A DNA stretch of 64,000 nt, from positions 265,203,815 through 265,267,814 of the forward strand of contig NC_134568.1 of assembly GCF_050947875.1 (NCBI RefSeq), given 5' to 3'. The DNA comes from Dermacentor variabilis (Eukaryota; Arthropoda; Arachnida; Ixodida; Ixodidae). Shown here one piece after another: positions 1 to 12,200 of the stretch; the first letter of the stretch is position 1; each line of letters starts with the position of its first letter. Both the position numbers and the translations under genes were made by a program. The notes under the pieces are model-generated. The model ran no database searches, was not told the DNA's origin, and saw only the letters and a list, made by a program, of their open reading frames with translations.

Positions 1-68
1 AAGAGGCAGTGGTGCCAGCAGCCATCACAGCTGTGTGTCACTGTGCATTCTTATATTTCTCTGAACAG

Positions 69-278
69 GGGCTGGTGCACTAACATTGGCTGCAGCTGGT
101 GGTCACCACTCAACCGTCTGCCTCCTCCTGGAAGCAGGAACAGACATTGCAACCAGTGCTGGCCATTCTGGCCCAAGACTCGCCCCTTTAGCTGCTGCTG
201 CTATCAATGGACATGTCTCAATCGTTGGTGTCCTTCTTCAGAGGGGTACTTCCGTCAACCAGGTGCTTCTAGCAACTG
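69..278 (+). CDS. ANKS6: ANKS6-like exon A: two ankyrin repeats
   Basis: A pyrimidine-rich acceptor ends at 68. The frame reads through ankyrin motifs ([10 protein letters not shown], then a second repeat with [15 protein letters not shown]). The donor is G|GTAAAT at 279. A donor at 263 is also possible, but only the one at 279 matches the phase of the next exon. The start is an internal exon boundary, so the N-terminus lies outside the window. Confidence 0.75.
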
Positions 279-3200
279 GTAAATGACCTCACTGCAGTTA
301 CAAAGCCTTCATGTTTTTATTTATCTTCAGAAGCAAGCCGACATATGAGAGGTGTGAGCAGATAATTGATGAAAAGGCCTTGACACCAGATTGATGTCTA
401 CATGTTTTGCGTAGTGCTAAAGCAAATGCTTGTCAGTTTGGTCCAGGACTGGAATACGAAAGCTAAACTGCAAGCATAAATAGGTGGAGTCCAATACAGA
501 TGGGGCGTTTTGTCACCAATAATTTCTTGCGCCAATAGGCCACACACAATCATTGCACATGCAGAGCCTCGTCATGGTCGGAACAGCACATTATGGTCTT
601 ATGGACAGCTCTTAATAAGAAAGCTGCTGAATTCCTGAGATTCTGAGTCCCTTAACTCTAGTACTGCAAACAACAGTTATGCGTAAAGCCCGGCTATGAC
701 TCTGCTTATATCCTATTGTCCAGTAGCAACCGCCTTCTTTTTTCATGGTCTCATACTGCACTGATAGCAAGAGCCGGTGTGCAGCTTATTTTTACTCGTC
801 TCGTGGCATCACACTCACTTTGCTGGAGCCTTTTCTACCTGCTTTGCATTGTTTTGAGCAGCCCAGGTAATCTGTTGAACTGACAGACCCGTTTAGCCCA
901 TTTTTCTAGCTTATTCTAGCTTATTCAGTAGTTTCAAATTTTGAAGTTCTATATACTTTGTTGGTTTTGTTTCCATTCGAAAAATCTGCTTTTTTTATTT
1001 TTTCTGGAAGAACATTCACCAACTTTTTTTTGGTAAATATTTTTTTTCATGTGACGCTTAGTTTTCTTTCTTTTTCCTTTATTTTTAGTGAATATCTTGT
1101 TTATTAATAGTCCATGGTTAAATGTGCTGTATGAGTGCAAATCTTGCTATTAAATACTGTAGTTGCATCCTATACACAACTAAATTTTCGAGCAGCAGTT
1201 TTTAGCAAGGGTACAACGCCATGTGGTGACTATTCAGGGATTAAGAGTGTGCATTTGATAATCAAGAACAAATAGAATTATACTTAGTTTGTAACATTGT
1301 GCATTTACAGAGCTCCAATGGATAACACACAAGAATTATAAAGTAGATATGACCCCACATTACCGTCAGTCAACTTTCCCAGTTCTTCACCACAGTGGCT
1401 GCAATGTGAAGACTGCTAGGGCTTGTGTCAAGGCCCCCTGAACCCACTGCATACCTACCTACCTACCCCCCTCCCCTTCCTTTGTCTTTTGTTTTTGTTA
1501 CAGTGACAGGCAAAATGGGCACAAATAAGAAAGAAGTAAAGATTGTTTGCATTGCAGGCCAATGCATCACCTTGACTTTGCCAAACTCCTTGTATTGGAC
1601 CGCATGTTGTGATCAGCATGCAGCTGCTAGCCCATTTTAGCTCTCTGATAGGTTGCTTTCAGTGACCTTAATTCGTTAAAACTAAATTCGATGAAATAAA
1701 TTCAGTGTATTTTTTTGCTTTATTCTTTTGGTTTAACCGAAAATGCTGAATCCTCCCTAAAATGGTTGATCACAGTTGAAGGCCGGCGTTGGGTAATGGT
1801 TAGAGGGCTCGGCTTGAAGTCGCATAAGCAATGGCTCGATTTGCCACACCAACGCACAATTTTTAGTTTTATGAGAATCGTTCGAAATTCCTGCAAGCAG
1901 ATGGAGATGGTTGGCCCATTTCCTAGCTCATAATTGCTGTTAGCAGTAAAAAAATTATAAAATCTAGATTCTTGACTTTTCCTACTGTGTGAGCAAGCCA
2001 CACCATGTAGAAAAGCCGTATTATCATTTTTAACACAATAGCATTAAGGAGCCCATGTCACAGGAAATCCGGCGCCGACGTCCCGTGTCGGCGTCGGACG
2101 TCGTTCTGGCAAAATATTTTAGAACCACATATACCCAGGCCGTTCATGTGGCCCAAGGAGTTCACTGAACTAATTGAATTTCTCAAGCTAAAGTACATGG
2201 GAAAATTGTAAACTACGACTTACATACAACCTACAGACATGATAGCTCTAGGATTGTAATTTGAATGTATGAGAAAACTTAATTCTGTGCCACGAAAACT
2301 CAAACAAACCCCTTTTCCAGTGTTTATACAATGCATAGACCGGAGGCGGCGTCCGACATTTGTGCACGCCAGCGCATAAATATCTGAGTCCACGGAGCGA
2401 CGTGCCCGCTTCCTTGAAACACTTCCAGATGGCGCTCGCCTCCGCGGCATTGTGGCTTATGCAAGAGGCCGCATTTCAACCAGAAAGCCTGCCTTCGTGC
2501 ATAGCGTTCGCCGCGAGTGTTTCCTGGTGGGCATTATGGTTACATACGCTGAAGTTGCCGGGAAGCGTGAGAAGCAGTCAGGGATCTTTAAATGCTATTG
2601 CGTTCCACTCTTAAAAGCGAAGCTTAAGCGTCATCCAATTATTTATTTTTTTACCTTTCCTTTCATCATTACGTTTCAATGGCTTGCATTAATGTAAGGG
2701 AGCTGTTTGTAAGGGAACTGGTTGAAACAAATTTAGATTTGTGCCAAAGATTTTGAGCATTTCTCTCCCATTTTTTTATTCTGCTGAAGAAAGTGAAAAG
2801 AAAATTTTTTTTTCTTCTTTCAATCTTCTTGAGTACACAGCATTACAGAAAGGAAAGGCATGCAGGATAGATGATGATTATTGTTTGAGGACAAGGTAAA
2901 CCTGAAAGGGTGCAAACTTTTCTTAAAATGCTAGAACAGGGCTTCTGTAAGCAAGAAAATGAAAATGGAAAGTCGAAGTGGTGTCACTGTTTTGGACTAC
3001 AGTACCTCTCATGTGATGTCAGCACTGATTCATTCACAGGAGTGGCAGGGAGAGGGAGGTCATGTTACAATTACATCAATTCGTCCATTTTGGTGCAGGC
3101 ACTTCGAATTGAGGAGTAGCAGCAATACCTTCTGTGGCAATTTCTTACGCATCAAGGTCATATATTGTCACACAGAAAACGTTTACTATAGGCTGATTTT

Positions 3201-6200
3201 AGTTAAGTTCAGCCAACCATGTCCAGTCGACATATTTAAGTTACCTGAAAAAAAAATATATAATATAGCTTTCGTGGCAGCAAAAGTGAATCCAAGCTTA
3301 GTTTCTTGACAAAGTAATTATTTTACCAGGAAAAAAATCACAGTATTTATTATGCCTCAGGCCACCATCTACGAACTGCAATTTATTGGCACTTGTCCAC
3401 ATTATTGCAGGGGTGGTATTCTTAGGAGTCCACCTAGTGGACTGTCCATTTTGACCGCTGCTAATTGGCTGGGGCCGCTTATCTCCTCCTCGCTCGTACA
3501 GCTGTATCCAATCAGCAGCGGCCGAAATGGACAGTCCACTAGGTATACTCTTACAGAATACTCCCCCCAGGAGTAGTTTTCACACTGTAATCAAAATATT
3601 TTTTTCTGAATGGTATAACTGAAAGTTCTCCTGGCCAGAATAAATATAATGTTGGGAGCTTAAGATGTAGAATGAAGAACTTTCAAACATAGCACAAACT
3701 TCAGTTTGGCACACATTTCTACCCTTTCTTTTACACCAAATGACAAACCTAGGGGGTTGAAATTTTTTGCACACCTCAAGTGAACTATTGTCTTAATTGA
3801 TGCCAAAGTTTATCCTTCCACTCATTTTCTTTCATGTACAAAATGGGCACGGAATGTACCATGTTCGTAATTAAATAAAAATTTTGAAAATTTTTTACAA
3901 AATAAAATCCACTTTTATTTTCTGCAAAATGCCCCCCATGAGACTAAGGCATACACCCTATCAATTCATCAAATAGTATTTCACTTTTTGCTACAACTGT
4001 CTATGATAGAGAGAAACAAACGCGACTCATAGCCTGTAATTTCATTTCTGAGTGGTAGTATGCATTATGGCTTCCATGGTTGCTTAAAAAATATTCTAGC
4101 CTTTTTGGCATATCAGTACTGTGGAATCCCGCAAGGTGGAGGAAGTATCATGAAAGGGGAAAAATTGTCACCCACCCAAATACAGCACGAAGCTATAAAG
4201 GAAACCCATACGGTTTTCTCGGAAAGAAGACTTCACAGTTGAGGAAAAAGTTTGTCCTGGTCCGGAATTCAAACCCGGGACCAACTCCTTTCAGAGGTAG
4301 TCGCTCTACCTTCTGAGCTAACCAGGAGGCTAGCAGATTGCAGTGTGAGGGCGAAATAATCGGCAACTAGAAGCACAGGAAATTCTAACCTTTCTGAGAA
4401 ACCCATGTGGGTTTCTTTTGTAGCTTCGTGCTACATTTGGGTGGATGACAATTTTTCCCTTTCATAATTCTATCCTTTAGTGAAGATTCTTACCTTTCGC
4501 AGCAACAAAACACTGATACTGACTTAAGTAACATCTGCACCGAGACCTCACAATAGCTTCCAAATACTAAATGAAACCATCGCACATTGGGCATTTATGC
4601 TATCTCGCATACGCCTTTTAACCAGCGCTTTGAAATAAATAATGCATGCACGACCCCAGCACGTGCTCATTCAGTGTCTCACCTCACAAAGTTGATACCA
4701 CCGCAGCCAGGTTCGAATCCTGTTGTGTTCATCTTTCTTTGTCATGTGTAGTTGCTTGCGCAGTTACGTGGCACAGACGAACACAACAGTACCCTTCCCT
4801 TTGATGACATATAGAAGATAGGCTGCAATACAGAGTGCCTCATCATTTGCTTCCTGCCTTGCGCTTTTATCAGCTCACGTGTCTCAGCTCAAAAGACCCG
4901 TCAATAAAGCTGGATATCATTGTATGCAGACAGCTTTATCGCATGAACTTCGACACAGCAACTTCGTGTCTACAAAATGGCTGTCCACTGTGATGGGATA
5001 TGACAAGAATGTATGTGACGGAGTTTGTGGTGTCATCAAGTGCCATGCAACAACCTGTAACAACCTCCGACGTCCGGCAACATCTATAATCAAAACTGCA
5101 CGTATCTTGTGGAAAGACTCGGTAATAAACTACCAAATGTGAAGTTAATGTATTTTCCTGAAGAAAGCCTGAAAGAATTCAGGAAAAAAATGCAAGATGC
5201 CTGGCGCTCATTTCGCCCTGTACATGGCATTCAGTCGTGGCATATGTGGCCGAGTAGTCGTAACGGGACACACAGGTTCGGGTGAAGGTAGCAAGAACGA
5301 TAAATGCACAGATAAAATTGCTGAACTCTTAAAGAAAACCATTTCATCACTCTCTGTAACGATTTGTTCTTTCAAGAATGATATTTCTGAGCTTCTCCAT
5401 GAAAGGAACATTTGGCAGCCAAATAATTAAATAGCCTAGTGTGAATCATAGCCTCCAGCTGAATTTTTCCTCCTCATGAGCAAACAACCGAAAAATAGAG
5501 TAAAAGCACGTCTTTTGTTTCCACACTTAGAGTAGACCAGCTGTTCTGGTGTACTGTGGCAAAGGCAAAGACAAGGATACAGCGACAATGAGACGCATTA
5601 AATGTATGCATGCAAAGACCTTTTTTATGTTAATATTGCATATTACCACTGCTCAATTATTGAAGGTACTGTTTACCAGGCTTTTTCCAGTGAAAGGGCA
5701 TGATATTCACTTTATGCCAGAGCCATTAATTTCTAACAGCTAGGGAAACTACAAAGCACACTACCACTCACAACTGAAATTACGCTAAAATGGTCGTAGT
5801 TGTTCTGATGTATCATGTACACCTGCAGCCATAAGCAAAATACTATTTCATGAATTGATAGGGCACATGCCTTCGAGTCACTGGGAGCATTTCTAAAAAA
5901 TAAGTGTTTCTTTATGTATAACTTTTTGAAATTTCCATTTAATTACAAACTTAGCACATTTGGTGCCCATTTTGTACATGAAAGAAAATGACTGGAAGGA
6001 TATACTTTGGCATCAATTAAGACAATAGTTTGCTTGAGGTGTGCAAAAAATTTTAGCACCCTGGGTTAGTCATTTGATGTAAAAGTATAGGTAGAAATGT
6101 GAGCCAAACTGAAGTTTGTGCTATGTTTTTTTTTTTTCTACATCTGAAGCTCTCAACAAGATTATATTTATTCTGACCAGGAGAACTTTCAGTTCATATC

Positions 6201-9200
6201 ATTCAGAACAGATATTTCAGTTACAGTGTGAAAACTATTCCTGAAATAATTTGGAGAAGTGCCGATGAATTGCAGTTCACGGATGTTGGCCTGAGGGATA
6301 ATAAATTTTGGGGTTTTCTTCCGGATAAAATAATTTTTTGTCGAGAAATTAAGCTCACATTTGCTTTTGCTGCCACAAAAACCGTATTATAAATTTTTTT
6401 CACGTAACTTAAGATGTCAACTGGACATAATTGGCTGATTTTAACTGAAACCGGCCTATAGAGTTTTAGATAAATATCGTATCAATCTAGCTTATCTTTA
6501 AAGGGAGTTGTATTGGTTACTGTTGTAGATTTATTTTGCTGAACTGTCAGTGAATAATAGGAAAATTAAACTAATTTTAACCAGACTTACTCTTATTTTG
6601 ATACCTGTACCACTAGTATTATAACATTTAAAATTAATTGAGTTAATTGTTTTTTTCATACAATTGCATGTTGAAGCCCTACAGCTGTCAAGTTGGTAGA
6701 AGGTTTACCCTACAACTCATGCAATAGATCTGTTACCCATTGGCTGCCATTACTGCTAAATGAAAAGCAGCTTGGCTGTTGAATTCTGTACCGGCCCAAA
6801 AACATGAGGTCACAGCATATGGCTGCCCATTGCTTAGTGCTGGTACCATAATAATGCTAGGCTGCTGCATGGATATCGCAGGCACAACTCCTCTCATGCT
6901 GGCTGCAAGTGGTGGTCACCTTCGTGTAGCACAGATGCTTAAAGACCATGGTGCTGACCCAAACCAGCAGGATTTCTATGGCAAAACTGCCTTGGATGTT
7001 GCCACTGCATGTTCAAACATGGAGGTAGCTGAATACCTTCGAAGCATGACACAACTGATGTCAAACCAAGGTAGTACAACTTTGTGCAAACTCCACCAGT
7101 GTTTCTGCAAAACAAGTGACATGATTACTTGTGTAAACAATGAAGTTAAATTTAATGTAGTCAGTATGTGTTACTCGATTGTCTAAAAAGCTTTTATGGA
7201 TTTTCATGTAAACTTGGTTAGTATAAGGAAGGAAAACAAGAGGTGAAAGGCAGAGATGTTAACCAGATGTTAACCAGAGGCTTCAGCAAATATATTTTCC
7301 TGTTTGGTTTCTCTAACAAAATAATTATTTCTGTTGGTGAATATGCACTCACAATATCGCATGCCATGGCTCTCACCTTTTAAGACATCTAGGTGATGTC
7401 TTTACCAACTAGATATGCAAGTGCTCAATTGCTGTCGTCAAACGCAGTCTAGCTCATTTGGACACACTTTCTGCACTATTTCACTGAAATATGAAGTAGT
7501 GCAGAACCTTCATACCTTCTTCCGCAAGCGGGATAGCCGAAAGTGGACATGGAGGAGCCCGAATGGCAAGACTAGAAATGAAATAGACTTTATACTCTGT
7601 GCTAACCCTGGCATCACACAAGATGTGGACGTGCTCGGCAAGGTGCACTGCAGTGACCATAGGATGGTAAGAACTCGAATTAACCCAGCCGAGAAGGGAA
7701 CGGAAGAAATTGGTACATAAGAAGCCGATCAATGAGTTAGCGGTAAGAAGGAAAATAGAGGAATTCTGGATCAAGCTACAGAACAGGTATTCGGCTTTAA
7801 CTCAGGAAGAGGACCTTAGTGTTGAAGCAATGAACGACAATCTCATGGGCATCATTAAGGAGTGCGCAATAGAAGTAGGTGGTAACTCTGTTAGACAGGA
7901 TACCAGTAAGCTGTTGCAGGAGACGAAAGATCTGATCAAGAAACGCCAATGTATGAAAGCCTCTAACCCTACAGCTAGAATAGAACTGGCAGAACTTTCC
8001 AAGTTAATCAACAAGCGTAAGACAGCTTACATAAGGAAGTATAATATGGATAGAATTGAACATGCTCTCAGGAACGCAGGGAGCCTAAAAGCAGTGAAGA
8101 AACTAGGAATAGGCAAGAATCGGATGTATGCGCTAAAAAACAAAGCCGGCAATATCATTGCTAATATGGATGAGATAGTTCAAGTGGCTGAGGAGTTCTA
8201 TAGAGATTTATACAGTACCAGTAGCACCCACGACAATAATGAAAGAGAGAATAGTCTAGAGGAATTTGAAATCCCACAAGTAACACTGGAAGAAGTAAAG
8301 AAAGCCTTGGGAGCTATGCAAAAGGGGAAGGCAGCTGAAGAGGATGGTGGGCAGATTGTTCTAGCAAAACTGTCCACCCTGTATACGCAATGCCTCATGA
8401 CCTCGAGCTTACCGGAATCTTGGAAGAACACTAACATAATCCTAATCCATAAGAAAGGGGACGCCAAAGGCTTGAAAAATTATAAAGTATTGCCTACAAA
8501 GTATTTACTAAGGTAATCGCAAATAGAATCAGGGACACCTTAGACTTCTGTCAATCAAAGGACCAGGCAGGATTCTGTAAGAGCTACTCAACAATAGACC
8601 ATATTCATACTATCAATCAGGTGATAGAGAAATGTGCGGAATATAACCAACCCTTATATATAGCTTTCATTGATTATGAGAAAGCGTTTGATTCAGTCGA
8701 AACCTCAGCAGTCATGAAGGAATTACGGAATCAGGGTCTAGACAAGCCGTATGTAAAAATACTTAAATATATCTATAGCGGCTTCACAGCCACTGTAGTC
8801 CTCCATAAAGAAAGCAGCAAAATCCCAATAAAGAAAGGCGTCAGGCAGGGAGATACGATCTCTCCAATGCTATTCACAGCATGTTTACGGGAGGTATTCA
8901 GAGACCTGGATTGGGAAAATTGGGGATAAGATTAATGGAGAATACCTTAGTAACTTGCAATTTGCTGATGATATTGCCTTGCTTAGTAACTCAGGGGACC
9001 AACTGCAATGCATCCTCACTGACCTGGAGAGGCAAAGCAGAAGGGTGGGTCTAAAAATTAATCTGCAGGAAACTAAAGTAATGTTTAACGGTCTCGGAAG
9101 AGAACAGCAGTTTACGATAGGTAGCGGGGCACTGGAAGTCATAAGGGAATACATCTACTTAGGGCAGGTAGTGACCGCAGATCCGGATCACGAGACTGAA

Positions 9201-12200
9201 ATAATCAGAAGAATAAGAATGGGCTGGGGTGCATTTGGCAGACATTCTCAGATCATGAGCAGCAGGTTGCCATTATCCCTCAAGAGACAAGTGTATAATA
9301 GCTGTGTCTTACCAGTACTCGCCTACGAGGTAGAAACCTGGAGGCTTACGAAAAGGGTTCTACTTAAATTGAGGACGACGCAACGAGCTATGGAAAGCAG
9401 AATGATGGGTGTAACGTTAAGGGATAAGAAAAGAGCAGATTGGGCGAGGGAACAAATGCAAGTTAATGACATCTCAGTTGAAATCAAGAAAAATAAATGG
9501 GGCATGGGCAGGTCATGTAATGAGGAGGGAAGATAACCGATGGTCATTAAGGGTTACGGACTGGATTCCAAGAGAAAGGAAGCAAAAGTTAGGTGGGCGG
9601 ATGACATTAAGAAGTTTGCAGGGACAATGTGGCCACAATTAGTATGTGACCGGGGTAGTTGGAGAAGCCTTTGCCCTGCAGTGGGCGTAACCAGGCTGAT
9701 AATGATGATGATGATCTGCACTATTTCATAACTGCACTGTACACAAGTTCACACTCTGTGAAACAAATTCAAAGTCAAAGGTGGTGCCAGCTACAAAAAT
9801 AAAAAAGAAAGAAGGAAGTTCACATTTTGCTTGTGCACCTTTTCTTACACCAAAATCAAGTGAACAAATACAGCAATGTATAAGCCTTGTTATCACCTAT
9901 GACTGGATTTTTTTTATCTCTGTGATTGAGTAAGGTTTGAAGATGGACGTTTTTCATTGGAAATAGTTCAACACATACAAAAGTTACCCAAATAAAACTA
10001 ATGTACCCCATGCTGCGAGAAGTGATTAAACACATATGACCCACAAGTGCTTCCTGCAGACCTTCTGAGGCCTAAACTGACTTTTCATTTGTTGTAAAAC
10101 TGTAAACAGTGTTGTAAAATTGTAACACTTCTGTTTGTGTGAAATTAAACAAGTGGATTGCCATGCCATCCACACCAACGTGCTTGCACAATGCCTGCAC
10201 TTTCAAAGTGGTAACTGCAGGAGTACTAAGAACTTGTGTAGAACTGGTTCCTGCACTATGACAACATAGAACTGTGGTATTGTGCACTGTAACATCAACG
10301 TGAATCCAACGTCAAGTACAAGTGCACTGCACTCCATGCACTTGCTATAACAGTGAGCATGCCCTAAAAATGTGACCTTGGTAGTATATGTAGAAGTCTA
10401 GATTCAGGAGTTCTGTTTTGGCAAGTTGGCACAGTGTATTGCAAGTTTTAACAGTGCAAAAAGACGACAACGATAAACTGAAACTCGGTTGCACAATTAA
10501 AGCGAAGATGAGCCTGTGCTTTAAAATCTATGTATTTGCTTTCAATAATTATAAAAGACCTACAATAAATACAATAATGAATCGAAAAATCTGTTTCTTA
10601 TAACCTTTTGTATATTGACACATGTACTTGTTCATGTTTTTCGGGTGACACTTTTCACCGTCTAACAAATGTTATCGCTCAGCGCAGGAAGTACCCGCAT
10701 GTATCAGAAGTTTCTCAAATGTTATTGATGGTTCTGTTTGCTCTGTGTTGTCACCGAAGCTTGTGTAATCTGATTGCATGTGCGACGTGAATTATGTAGA
10801 ACTTTCTGGAAGACATGCAGGCACCAGCGATTACTCTGGAACATTCGATGATTCGTGTATAAAAGGCGTCGCGCTTGACCAGCAGATCAGATTTTCGCTG
10901 ATCACCAACTGTGTTCACCGCTATCATTGTTGTTTGAGTGTAGCCTGTTTTTAAGGGCACAGGTTCACCCAATAAAACGCTAGTTTCGTCAATCACAGTT
11001 TTGCTGCCTTTTTCACTGTCACTACTACATGACATCTGGTGGAGGTGCTAGTGCGTTCATGTACTAAACGCCCCCAGAAAGCCACGAATGAAGCCCGAAC
11101 CCCGAAGACAGCACCAACGTCGCCCAAGGCCAGTGAGCTAGCCACAGACTGCAAAGACTGCGCCTGGAGCATGGACTTCTGCCTCATATGACCAGGAAGA
11201 CCGTGGCTAGCTCAACAACCACAATGGCAGCCCCAGCGTCCCCCATCGTGCTTCAACAACCCGGGAAGCCCCCTACCTTGTGTGGAGCATTGTCAGAGGA
11301 TCTGGAAACCTGGATCGAAACTTTCAAAAAGATTTCAACCTTCAACAACTGGAGCTCTGAGGATAAGATATGCCATGTGTACTTCTTGAAAGATGCTGCA
11401 AGGACTTGGTTCGAGAACTGGGTCCACCCTTACAACGAGGGACCTATTCTGCAGTAACTTTCTGAGGACCTTCACGAGTGTTGTCTGAAAAGAAAGGGCT
11501 GGAGTTGTGCTCGAAACTTGAGGGCAACTACCCAATGAGACTCACCATCTTCACGAAAGAGAAGACCAGTCTTTTCCAGCACGCGACCTGAAAATGTCCA
11601 AGGAGAAAAAAGTCCACTTCTTGATGCGAGGCATAAAGCAAGAACTTTTCGCTGGACTGATCTGCAACCCACCGAAGATCATAGCTGAGTTCTTGACAGA
11701 GGCAACGATCATGGAGAAAACTCTGGAAATGCGCAATAGGCAATGTAGGCCAAGTGCTCACGCCGCAATGTGCAATCCATGCACTGGGCTCCAGTGACCT
11801 CCAAGAGACCATCAGGGCCATTGCGCACGAAAAACTGTGCAACATGTTATCTTCGTCGCAACCTCAGGTGTCCTTGGTCACTGGAATCGTCAAGGACGAG
11901 CTTCGATGTTCACTGTGTGTTTCCGAAGTGCAGCCCGAATCACCGCCTCCCATACCGGAAGTGATGACTTACATACGCCGCCTTCGCCCGCCGTCAAGGT
12001 CCCCCTCTGCACCCGAGCCAGGGCCCTGTAACGCCACAATTCTGTCGTCCACCACCGCCGCCACTAGCTCGCCCTTCTGCTGCCATGTGCCACTACCAAA
12101 GGAAGACAGATGTATGGCGTGCCCCTGATTACCGCCCGCCTACCACCTGCAGACGAATGGTCTTACGGAGCACCTGAACGAGACCCTTGCGAACATGCTA

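Larger units (their letters stand above)
3178..6470 (+). mobile_element. DNA transposon with very long inverted arms and a decayed transposase core
   Basis: Bases 3178-4005 and 5830-6470 are inverted copies of each other (diverged, but alignable end to end once the 3410-3568 insertion is removed). Between them, 4890-5250 holds broken coding sequence with [20 protein letters not shown], then after a frameshift [21 protein letters not shown]. This resembles a motif pair (a CDG-IGG-KR-like block followed by an RW-PGT-H-like block) that I recall from transposon-derived proteins in animal genomes; I cannot name the superfamily. Frameshifts and stops mean it is dead. Confidence 0.55.

Noticed and set aside
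263..264. Alternative donor CAG|GTGCTT for ANKS6-like exon A
   Set aside because: It would end in phase 0, which does not match the phase of exon B; the donor at 279 does.
4255..4327. A functional tRNA gene
   Set aside because: The anticodon stem is mismatched and the sequence sits in a repeat with inverted flanks, so a SINE head or pseudo-tRNA is more likely.
7802..8014. Minus-strand open frames across the RTE LINE
   Set aside because: Reverse shadows of the reverse transcriptase coding strand.
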